Below are positions 57,823 to 64,000 of a stretch of DNA of 64,000 nucleotides, piece by piece; the first letter of the stretch is position 1; each line of letters begins with the position of its first letter. The notes below the pieces were generated by a model. The model worked only from the letters and a program-made list of their open reading frames with translations, was not told the DNA's origin and ran no database searches. Source of the DNA: CAVSJJ01 sp963728395. Lineage in GTDB: Bacteria; Actinomycetota; Actinomycetes; Actinomycetales; Dermatophilaceae. Where the stretch lies: contig CAVSJJ010000006.1 of NCBI GenBank assembly GCA_963728395.1, positions 62,001 through 126,000 on the forward strand, given 5' to 3'. The position numbers were made by a program, and so were the translations under genes.

Positions 57823-58299
57823 ATGGCTGACCAGCTGCGCCTCGTCGTCGGCAGCGACATCGCCGGATTCGACTACAAGGAGGCCATCAAGGCCGATCTC
57901 GAGAAGGACCCACGGGTCGCCGGGGTCGTCGACGCCGGCGTGTATGCCGAGGACCTCGACAAGGAGTCCTACGGCTCGGTCGCGATCCGGGGCGCCGAGA
58001 TGATCCGGGCCGGCGAGGCCGACCGTGGCATCTTCATCTGCGGCACCGGCATCGGCGTCGCCATCGCCGCCAACAAGGTCCCCGGCATCCGCGCCACCGT
58101 CGCCTCCGACTCCTACAGCGTCGAGCGCTCGATCCTCTCCAACAACTGCCAGGTCCTCACGATGGGGCAGCGCGTGATCGGCCTCGAGCTCGCCCGGCGC
58201 CTGGCCAAGGAGTGGCTCGGCTACACCTTCGACACCGCCTCGCCGTCGAACGAGAAGGTCCAGGTCATCAGCGACTACGAGTTCACCGGGACCTGCTGA
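57823..58299 (+). CDS. RpiB/LacAB-family isomerase, probable D-erythrulose-4-phosphate isomerase
   Basis: 158 residues: VVGSDIAGFDYKEAIKADL (Ile where RpiB has His in GSDHAG), VVDAGVYAEDLDKESYGSVA, the catalytic cysteine in IFICGTGIGVAIAANKVPGI, and ILSNNCQVLTMGQRVIGLEL. These changes separate it from housekeeping ribose-5-phosphate isomerase and fit DerI/EryI-type tetrulose isomerases. AAGGAG lies upstream of the ATG; 51 bp after the RuBisCO-like gene. Confidence 0.85.
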   Translation: MADQLRLVVGSDIAGFDYKEAIKADLEKDPRVAGVVDAGVYAEDLDKESYGSVAIRGAEMIRAGEADRGIFICGTGIGVAIAANKVPGIRATVASDSYSVERSILSNNCQVLTMGQRVIGLELARRLAKEWLGYTFDTASPSNEKVQVISDYEFTGTC

Positions 58300-58324
58300 C
58301 CATCGACCCAGGAGACTGACGCAC

Positions 58325-59821
58325 ATGGGTGTGCTGTGCATCGACGCGGGGACGACGATGGTCAAGTCGGTCCTCTTCGACGACGAGGGCCGCGAGGTCA
58401 AGGTCGCCCGCCAGGGCACCGTCGTCGCGGGCCCGGAGCCGGGCTGGAGCGAGCAGGACATGTACTCGGTGTGGGACGCCGTCGTCCACACCGTCCGGCA
58501 GGTCGTCCACGGCGGTGAGGCCGACGTGTCCATGGTCGCCGTCACCGGCCAGGGCGACGGCCTCTGGCTCGTCGGTCCCGACGGGCGGCCGACCGGCCCG
58601 GCCATCCTGTGGAACGACGGGCGGGCCGCCGAGATCGTCGACGCCTGGGACGAGGAAGGCCTGCTGACCGAGGCGTTCCGGATCAACGGCAACCTCGCCT
58701 TCGCCGGCACCCAGACGCCGATCCTGATGTGGCTGCATCGTCACGACCCGCACCGCCTCGAGGCCTCCCACCGGGCGCTCTACTGCGACGGCTGGCTCTA
58801 CCACCGGTTCACCGGCCGCTTCGCCGCCGAGGAGTCCGATGCCGCCTCGCCGTTCCTCGACCTCGCGGCGCGCGCCTACTCCCCGGCCATCCTCGAGCTG
58901 TTCGGCATGCCGTGGGCCGAGCGGCTGCTGCCCGAGGTCCTCTCCGGCCCCGACCGGGTCGACACCCTGACCGACCAGGCGGCCACCGAGCTGCGGTTGC
59001 CCGCCGGAACGCCGGTCGTCATGGCGCCCTTCGACATCCCGTCGACGGCCATCGGCATCGGCGCCGTGCCCCCGGGCGCGGCCAACTCGATCCTCGGCAC
59101 GACCCTGTCGACCCAGATCTCGCTGGCCGGCCCCGACACCTCCGGTGCGGTCGCCGGCATGACCCTGCCGATCGGCGTCGGGGACATCTACACCCGGTCG
59201 ATCCCGGCGATGGCCGGCGTCGGCGTCGTCAACTGGGCCATGCAGCTCATCGGACTCGAGAACCCGAACTGGCTGTCCGACCTCGCGGCGAGCTCGGTGC
59301 CAGGGGCGCACGGCCTGTTCGTCCACCCCTACCTCTCCCCCGCGGGCGAGCGCGCACCCTTCCGGGACACGCGCGCCCGGGGGTCGATGGTCGGACTGTC
59401 CTTCGAGCACACCCGGGCCGACATCGCGCGGGCCACCCTCGAGGGCCTCAGCTTCGTCGTCCGCGACTGCCTTCGCTTCGGCTCCGACGACGTCTCCGAG
59501 CTGCGGCTGTGCGGCGGAGGGGCGAACAGTGCCTTCTGGTGCCAGCTGCTCGCCGACGTGACCGGCGTACCGACGGCGCGCTCCCAGGACACCGAGATCG
59601 GCGCCAAGGGTGCCTACCTCACCGCGCTCAACACCGTGCAGGGCGAGGACCTGCTCACCGCCGTCGACCGCACGGTGGTGCTGCGCGACCAGTTCGAGCC
59701 GCACCCGGCCCGGGCCGCGGCATACGAGGAGCTGTTCGGCGACTTCCTCTCGCTGCGGGAGGGGCTCTCCGGCCAGTGGCAACGGCTCGCCTCGATCCGC
59801 ACCCGCCCGGCCGCCCGCTGA
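58325..59821 (+). CDS. FGGY carbohydrate/polyol kinase, copy 2 (erythritol-kinase-like)
   Basis: 498 residues: CIDAGTTMVKSVLFDDEGRE, AVTGQGDGLWLVGPDG, MAPFDIPSTAIGIGAVPPGA and LRLCGGGANSAFWCQLLADV. Only about 30% similar by eye to copy 1. Last gene of the RuBisCO-like/RpiB-like run, with CAGGAGA before the ATG. It probably phosphorylates a tetritol or a related four-carbon or branched compound that enters through the ABC transporter. Confidence 0.87.
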   Translation: MGVLCIDAGTTMVKSVLFDDEGREVKVARQGTVVAGPEPGWSEQDMYSVWDAVVHTVRQVVHGGEADVSMVAVTGQGDGLWLVGPDGRPTGPAILWNDGRAAEIVDAWDEEGLLTEAFRINGNLAFAGTQTPILMWLHRHDPHRLEASHRALYCDGWLYHRFTGRFAAEESDAASPFLDLAARAYSPAILELFGMPWAERLLPEVLSGPDRVDTLTDQAATELRLPAGTPVVMAPFDIPSTAIGIGAVPPGAANSILGTTLSTQISLAGPDTSGAVAGMTLPIGVGDIYTRSIPAMAGVGVVNWAMQLIGLENPNWLSDLAASSVPGAHGLFVHPYLSPAGERAPFRDTRARGSMVGLSFEHTRADIARATLEGLSFVVRDCLRFGSDDVSELRLCGGGANSAFWCQLLADVTGVPTARSQDTEIGAKGAYLTALNTVQGEDLLTAVDRTVVLRDQFEPHPARAAAYEELFGDFLSLREGLSGQWQRLASIRTRPAAR

Positions 59822-59850
59822 GCCGCCGCCCGCCTCGCGGACGGCCGGGT

Positions 59851-60714
59851 CTACGGCTCGAGGATGAAGGGCGTCGTCGTGGCGACGGCGTGCAGACCCA
59901 GCGCGAGGAGGATCGGCCGACTGTCCGGTGAGCAGTCGACCCGGACGAGCGGGTAGCCGGCGGCGAGGGCCAGCCGCGCGCGATGGACGATCCCGGCCCG
60001 GTAGAGCCCGCGGCGGCGCCAGTCCGGGTGGGTCGTCCCGCCCCAGAACCCGCAGAAGTCGGTGCCCTCGTTGAAGCGGAGCAGGGTGTAGGAGAGCACC
60101 TCTCCGGTCGGCGGTGCGTCGAGGTCATCGGGGTCGCCCAGCTCGACGAGGAACGCCCGCATGAGGTCGGGGCGAGCGCGCTTCTCCTCCCGGAGGTGCT
60201 CGTTGACCCAGTTCGAGCCCTCGCCCCACACCCCGTCCATGAGGGCGGCCACCCTGCGCCAGTCCGCGTCGTCGTCGGCCTCGATCTCGCGGATTCGCAC
60301 ACCCTCGGGGAGGGAGACCTCGTGGTCGAGGTCGGCGCACGAACCGAGGACGAGCGCCTCGGCGCCCTCGGGGACGAAGCCCGCCGCGGCCAGCCGGGCG
60401 CTGAGGTCGGCCGGCTCGTCGGTCGAGTAGGTCTTCCACTCCACCCGCTGTCCCCGCTGGCGGAAGAAGTCGACCTGCCGGGCGATCCAGTGCCCCGGGT
60501 CCTCGCCCAGCCCCTCCGGGCACTCGATCATCGCGCCGCGTTGCGCGGGGTCGGCCGGGTAGTGGCGGTGGACGGGCCCGTCCCGCTCGACGACGGCGCC
60601 AGGGGCCGCGTCGACGTCGGCGAGCCGGACCTGATGGTGGAACGCAGCGAGGAGGTCCTCGAGTCTGTGGTGGGCCATGGGAGCAGTCAACCGCAGGTGG
60701 GTGCCCGTGCTCAT
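59851..60714 (-). CDS. GNAT-family N-acetyltransferase with N-terminal extension
   Basis: 287 residues. The C-terminal half is a GNAT domain (VRIREIEADDDADWRRVAAL, FWGGTTHPDWRRRGLYRAGI, with the acetyl-CoA loop RRRGLYR). The N-terminal 120 residues contain VEWKTYSTDEPADLSARLAA, typical of two-domain GNAT proteins. Start uncertain: ATG 60714 or 60678. Last gene of the minus-strand operon; substrate unknown. Confidence 0.8.
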   Translation of the reverse strand: MSTGTHLRLTAPMAHHRLEDLLAAFHHQVRLADVDAAPGAVVERDGPVHRHYPADPAQRGAMIECPEGLGEDPGHWIARQVDFFRQRGQRVEWKTYSTDEPADLSARLAAAGFVPEGAEALVLGSCADLDHEVSLPEGVRIREIEADDDADWRRVAALMDGVWGEGSNWVNEHLREEKRARPDLMRAFLVELGDPDDLDAPPTGEVLSYTLLRFNEGTDFCGFWGGTTHPDWRRRGLYRAGIVHRARLALAAGYPLVRVDCSPDSRPILLALGLHAVATTTPFILEP

Positions 60715-60737
60715 CCGAGTTTGGCGCCGCCCGGGTC

Positions 60738-61394
60738 TCAGGGACGCTGGTCGAAGACGTGGCGCCGGACCCAGGCGTGCATCGCCACGGCCGCGGCGGC
60801 GCCGGCGTTGATCGAGCGGGTCGAGCCGAACTGGGTGACGTGGAGCACGATGTCGCATCCGGCGCGCATCGCGTCGCTGAGGCCGGGTCCCTCCTGGCCG
60901 AAGACGAGCACGCAGGCCCGCGGCAGGTCGTGGGTCTCCAGGGCCAGGGAGCCCGGCAGGTTGTCGATCCCGACGAGCGGGAGCGGCGTGCCGGCCGGAC
61001 CGGCGGTGCTCGCCCAGGCGAGCAGACCGGCGACGCTCGCGTGGTGGAGCTCGTGCTGGTACCGGTCGGTGACCATCGCCCCACGCCGGTTCCATCGGCG
61101 CCGCCCGACGATGTGGAAGGCCGCGGCGTTCATCGCGTTGGCGGTCCGGATCACCGAGCCGATGTTGAAGTCGTGACCCCAGTTCTCCACCGCTACGTGG
61201 AACGGATGCCGCCGCGCGTCGAGGTCGGCGACGATCGCCTCGTGCCGCCAGTAGCGGTACCGGTCGGCGACGTTGCGCCGGTCGCCCTCCGCCAGCAGCT
61301 CGGGGTCCCAGTGGGCGCCCTCGGGCGGTGGGCCTGCCCACGGTCCCACGCCGACCTCGGCCGGGCCCGCGCCGTCCCGGTCGCCTCCGCTCAT
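60738..61394 (-). CDS. SpoU/TrmH-family RNA 2'-O-methyltransferase
   Basis: 218-residue SPOUT protein: NWGHDFNIGSVIRTANAMNA (motif 1 Arg/Asn), CVLVFGQEGPGLS (motif 2) and VTQFGSTRSINAGAAAAVAM (motif 3). It methylates a ribose in rRNA or tRNA using SAM. An acidic/proline N-terminal extension of about 40 residues precedes the domain. GGAG lies 7 nt before the ATG; 20 bp after the PPOX-VOC gene. Confidence 0.9.
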   Translation of the reverse strand: MSGGDRDGAGPAEVGVGPWAGPPPEGAHWDPELLAEGDRRNVADRYRYWRHEAIVADLDARRHPFHVAVENWGHDFNIGSVIRTANAMNAAAFHIVGRRRWNRRGAMVTDRYQHELHHASVAGLLAWASTAGPAGTPLPLVGIDNLPGSLALETHDLPRACVLVFGQEGPGLSDAMRAGCDIVLHVTQFGSTRSINAGAAAAVAMHAWVRRHVFDQRP

Positions 61395-61414
61395 GTCGCC
61401 GCTCCCGTCACGGT

Positions 61415-62302
61415 TCAGTCCTCGGGCCGACCGAGCTCCTCGAAGAGGGTGAGGTGCACGCCTCCGGGAGCGGCGAGACGGGCGTTGAGCGAGCGCCACG
61501 GCGTCTGGGTCGGCGGCGCGAGGAGCGTGGCACCCGCGGCCGCCGCGGCCTCGGTCACCGCGGCCGCGTCCTCGACCTCGAGGGCCACCCGCCCCGGGGG
61601 CGCGACCCGCCGGCCCACCTCGACATCGTCGATCATCTCCACCTGCGCGGTATTCGCGATCTCGAGGGTGGCGCGGCCCGCGCCGAGGATCGTCACCTCG
61701 GCCCCGCCCGGACCGGCATACGCCTCCTCCTCGGGCATCCCGAGGACGTCACGGAAGAAGCGAACGGCCTCGGGGTAGTCCTCGGCATGGACGACGAGCC
61801 GCAGCTGGCGCACCCGGGCCGCGGGCGTCGTCGGGGTCCTTGGACCGCCCGGGGCCGGCTCGGCGACCCAGGCGCCGTCGCGGAGGATGACCCGGTCGGC
61901 GAGCTCGTTCTCCTCCCGCCAGGCCTGGATCCGGTCCGGACGCACGATGATCGCGGCGTCGGCCCAGGCCCGAGGATCGGAGTCGAGCTTGTCGCTCAGC
62001 CGCGCGATGTCGCTCGGGGTGAGGTCGTCGAAACCGGCGACCTCGGCCCGCCCGTCGACGAGGACGACGTCGCGGGTGTGGCCGAGGCAGACCCGCACGT
62101 CCGGGTGGTCCATGAGGTTTCGGACGGTGCGCGAGGCCGCCGACGTCACGGCGAGAAGCCTGCCTTCCTGCCACAGGACGGTGAGCGGGACGAGCCACGG
62201 TCGCGCGCCGTCGGTGGTCGCGTACCACGCGTCGGTCTCGGCGGCGAGCAGGGCCAGGGTGTCGGCGACGCGCTGGGCGAGGGGACGCGCGGGTTCGGCC
62301 AT
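61415..62302 (-). CDS. Fusion of PPOX-class flavin/F420-type domain with a VOC domain
   Basis: 295 residues. Residues 1-150 resemble the pyridoxamine-phosphate-oxidase-like split-barrel (PWLVPLTVLWQEGRLLAVTS, NLMDHPDVRVCLGHTRDVVL). Residues 165-290 are a VOC/glyoxalase fold (LRLVVHAEDYPEAVRFFRDV, VALEVEDAAAVTEA, HLTLFEEL). In actinobacteria the first type often binds F420 or FMN. The two parts are usually separate proteins. Nine bp after the ABC ATPase gene. Function unknown. Confidence 0.8.
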   Translation of the reverse strand: MAEPARPLAQRVADTLALLAAETDAWYATTDGARPWLVPLTVLWQEGRLLAVTSAASRTVRNLMDHPDVRVCLGHTRDVVLVDGRAEVAGFDDLTPSDIARLSDKLDSDPRAWADAAIIVRPDRIQAWREENELADRVILRDGAWVAEPAPGGPRTPTTPAARVRQLRLVVHAEDYPEAVRFFRDVLGMPEEEAYAGPGGAEVTILGAGRATLEIANTAQVEMIDDVEVGRRVAPPGRVALEVEDAAAVTEAAAAAGATLLAPPTQTPWRSLNARLAAPGGVHLTLFEELGRPED

Positions 62303-62311
62303 GGCGCCACC

Positions 62312-63043
62312 CTAGGCGTGGATCCGGGAGAGGAACTGGCGGGTGCGCTCCAGCCGGGGATCGCCGATGACCTGCTCGGGCGGGCCCTGTTCGTGGATCC
62401 CGCCGCCATCGAGGAAGCACACCGTGTCGGCCACCTGCCGGGCAAAGCCCATCTCGTGCGTGTTGAGGATCATCGTCATGCCCTCGGCCGTGAGCTGGCG
62501 CAGGAGGTCGAGGACCTCTCCGACCAGCTCGGGGTCGAGCGCCGAGGTGACCTCGTCCAGGAGCATGAGCCGGGGGTTGTTGACGAGCGCACGGGCGATG
62601 GCGACCCGTTGCTGCTGGCCGCCGGACAGGTCGTCGGGGCGGGCGGCGGCCTTCTCGGCGAGCCCGACGCGTTCGAGCATCGCGCCCGCCCGTTGCCTCG
62701 CCTCGGACCTGGGCACCTTGTGGACCCGGATCGGCGCCAGGGTGATGTTGTCGAGCACGCTGAGGTGAGGGAAGAGGTTGTACGCCTGGAAGACGATGCC
62801 CATCCGGGAGCGCACCGCGTCCGGGTCGACGGCGGGATCGGTGATGTCCTCGCCCTCGAGGAGGATCTGCCCGTCGTCGACCGTCTCGAGGAGGTTGACG
62901 CAGCGCAGCACCGTCGACTTCCCCGAGCCGGAGGCGCCGATGAGCACGACGCACTGGCCCTCCTCGACGTCGAGGCTGACGTCGCGCAGGACGACGTTGT
63001 CGCCGAAGGCCTTGCGCACCGAGCGCAGCGAGAGCAGGCTCAT
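62312..63043 (-). CDS. Polar amino-acid ABC transporter ATPase (GlnQ-like)
   Basis: 243 residues: Walker A GASGSGKST, FQAYNLFPHLSVLDN, signature DLSGGQQQRVAIARAL, Walker B LMLLDEVTSALDPE and NTHEMGFARQVAD. Family with glutamine/glutamate/polar amino-acid importers. Its ATG overlaps the permease stop (ATGA). Confidence 0.93.
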   Translation of the reverse strand: MSLLSLRSVRKAFGDNVVLRDVSLDVEEGQCVVLIGASGSGKSTVLRCVNLLETVDDGQILLEGEDITDPAVDPDAVRSRMGIVFQAYNLFPHLSVLDNITLAPIRVHKVPRSEARQRAGAMLERVGLAEKAAARPDDLSGGQQQRVAIARALVNNPRLMLLDEVTSALDPELVGEVLDLLRQLTAEGMTMILNTHEMGFARQVADTVCFLDGGGIHEQGPPEQVIGDPRLERTRQFLSRIHA

Positions 63044-63903
63044 ACCAGTCCCCCGGCACCGTGGAACCCCTGCCGCCTGGCCACCCAGTCGGTGAAGCGG
63101 GCCATCGGGATCGTCAGGCAGACGAAGAGGAAGCCGGCGACGACGTACGGCGTGAAGTTGAAGTCGATCGCCGTCTCGATCTGGGCGGCCCGGATCGCGT
63201 CGATGACGCCGAGGACGGCGATGAGGCCGGAGTCCTTCTGCAGGGAGACCAGGTCGTTCATCAGCGGCGGGAGGACCCGGCGCACCGCCTGCGGCAGGAC
63301 GACGTGGCGCAGGGTCTGCCGGTAGGTGAGGCCGAGCGAGCGGGCCGCCGCCCGCTGGGACGGGTGGACCGACTCGATGCCGGCCCGGAAGACCTCGGCG
63401 ACGTAGGCCGAGTAGGACAGGACGAGTGCCGTCGCGCCCCAGAAGAGGGCGCTGTTCGGCAGGCCGGACAGCCGCAGGGCTGGGGCACCGAAGCCGAGGA
63501 GGAAGAGGACGAGCAGGAGGGGGAGCCCGCGGAACAGGTCGACGTATGCCGTGGCGATGAGGCGGAGCGGGAAGGCGACCGGCCCGCGTAGCGTGCGCAT
63601 GACGGCCAGGGTGAGGCCGAGCGCGGCGATGAGGACGGCGCAGACGACCATGATCCGGATGTTGAGCCACAGGCCGGACAGGACGGCCGGGAAGGCGGCC
63701 ACCGCCTTGTCCCAGTTGAAGAAGGTCTCGTGCACCCGTGGCCACCCCGCAGAGGTGACGACGAGGGCGGCGAGCACCCCGAGCAGGACGGTCGTCGAGG
63801 TCGCGGCGACGACGCCCGAGCGCACGGTTCGCCGTCGGCGGTAGACGTCGCGGCGCAGCTGGAGCGCCGAGGGGGTCCAGCCGTCACCGGCGCCGGTCGT
63901 CAC
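63040..63903 (-). CDS. Polar amino-acid ABC transporter permease
   Basis: 287 residues from GTG 63903, with a basic N-terminus, one helix, then the HEQRo permease domain (LSGLWLNIRIMVVCAVLIAA, DLFRGLPLLLVLFLLGFGAP, ARSLGLTYRQTLRHVVLPQA, QKDSGLIAVLGVIDAIRAAQ). The GTG overlaps the stop of the preceding binding-protein gene (GTGA). Confidence 0.9.
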   Translation of the reverse strand: MTTGAGDGWTPSALQLRRDVYRRRRTVRSGVVAATSTTVLLGVLAALVVTSAGWPRVHETFFNWDKAVAAFPAVLSGLWLNIRIMVVCAVLIAALGLTLAVMRTLRGPVAFPLRLIATAYVDLFRGLPLLLVLFLLGFGAPALRLSGLPNSALFWGATALVLSYSAYVAEVFRAGIESVHPSQRAAARSLGLTYRQTLRHVVLPQAVRRVLPPLMNDLVSLQKDSGLIAVLGVIDAIRAAQIETAIDFNFTPYVVAGFLFVCLTIPMARFTDWVARRQGFHGAGGLV

Positions 63904-63998
63904 GACAGCTCGGGTGCGCCCTGGGTTGACAGCCAGTCGCTGACGAGGGAGTCCAGGGTCCCGTCGGACCGGAGGGCGTCGACCGCCCGCGTCACGCA
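63900..63998 (-). CDS. Amino-acid-binding protein, C-terminal end only (cut by window edge)
   Basis: The last 32 residues (ending DWLSTQGAPELS, with TRAVDALRSDGTLDSLVS before it) of a frame that enters from the right edge. The pattern A-LR-DGTLD-L---WL is typical of family-3 extracellular solute-binding proteins, and the gene overlaps the permease start. The rest lies outside the window. Confidence 0.75.
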   Translation of the reverse strand, partial: CVTRAVDALRSDGTLDSLVSDWLSTQGAPELS

Positions 63999-64000
63999 CG

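Noticed and set aside
55552..58299. Housekeeping triosephosphate isomerase and ribose-5-phosphate isomerase B.
   Set aside because: Active-site changes (Ser for Asn in NxK, Ile for His in GSDHAG, altered C-terminal loops) and the catabolic setting argue for tetrulose-phosphate isomerases, though this needs phylogeny.

Overview
The window is a high-GC (I estimate about 72%) stretch of an actinobacterial chromosome. F420-dependent glucose-6-phosphate dehydrogenase, a DUF3073 protein, an M. tuberculosis-like class II aldolase, many GTG starts and GTGA/ATGA stop-start overlaps point to Actinomycetota. A member of Micrococcales (Intrasporangiaceae-like) is my guess, from general appearance only. 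No gene-free stretch exceeds 300 bp, and I saw no tRNA, rRNA, prophage, IS transposase or CRISPR array. Both edges cut genes: ilvD on the left and an amino-acid binding protein on the right.

Layout. 0-4.6 kb: ilvD, a secreted phosphoesterase, and a two-gene surface-polysaccharide module (short CapD-like dehydratase plus membrane GT2). 4.6-7.9 kb: molybdate operon (Mop-type regulator, modA, modB, modC). 7.9-13.8 kb: amino-acid dehydrogenase, F420-dependent G6P dehydrogenase, DUF3073, an NCS1 transporter with a cysteine hydrolase, purM. 13.86-15.15 kb: a putative AbiEi-like/PD-(D/E)XK protein bounded by inverted 50-bp palindromic elements. 15.2-20.6 kb: purF, a membrane sulfite-oxidase-fold enzyme, DivIVA-like, sterol-carrier and spermidine-synthase-like genes. 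20.6-29.5 kb: sulfur island (tusA, dsrE2-like, TorD chaperone, SoeA-like molybdoenzyme, a fused FeS/NrfD subunit, an ArsR repressor, divergent MBL-rhodanese and two DUF202 proteins). 29.5-43.4 kb: purine genes purL, purC, purD, purA on the minus strand among regulators, an LLM oxidoreductase and HelD. 43.6-59.8 kb: fbaA followed by a carbohydrate/polyol locus. 59.8-64 kb: a minus-strand operon with polar amino-acid ABC transport, PPOX-VOC fusion, SpoU methylase and GNAT.

How genes work together. The molybdate importer can feed at least two molybdoenzymes in the window. The sulfur island reads as sulfane-sulfur handling (TusA, DsrE2, MBL-rhodanese) leading to oxidation by a cytoplasm-facing SoeABC-like enzyme, under a repressor with an AT-rich divergent operator. 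The polyol locus encodes an Rbs-type importer, two FGGY kinases, two GlpD-like dehydrogenases, a DeoR regulator, and isomerases whose sequences fit tetrulose-phosphate isomerases better than housekeeping TPI and RpiB. Together these would take a tetritol to erythrose 4-phosphate. A RuBisCO-like protein with an intact carbamylation site but no loop-6 lysine sits in the same run and is the most interesting enzyme here.

Two non-genic signals stand out: the inverted palindromic elements around the nuclease-like gene, and strong over-representation of GTATGCCGC and its complement throughout the window.
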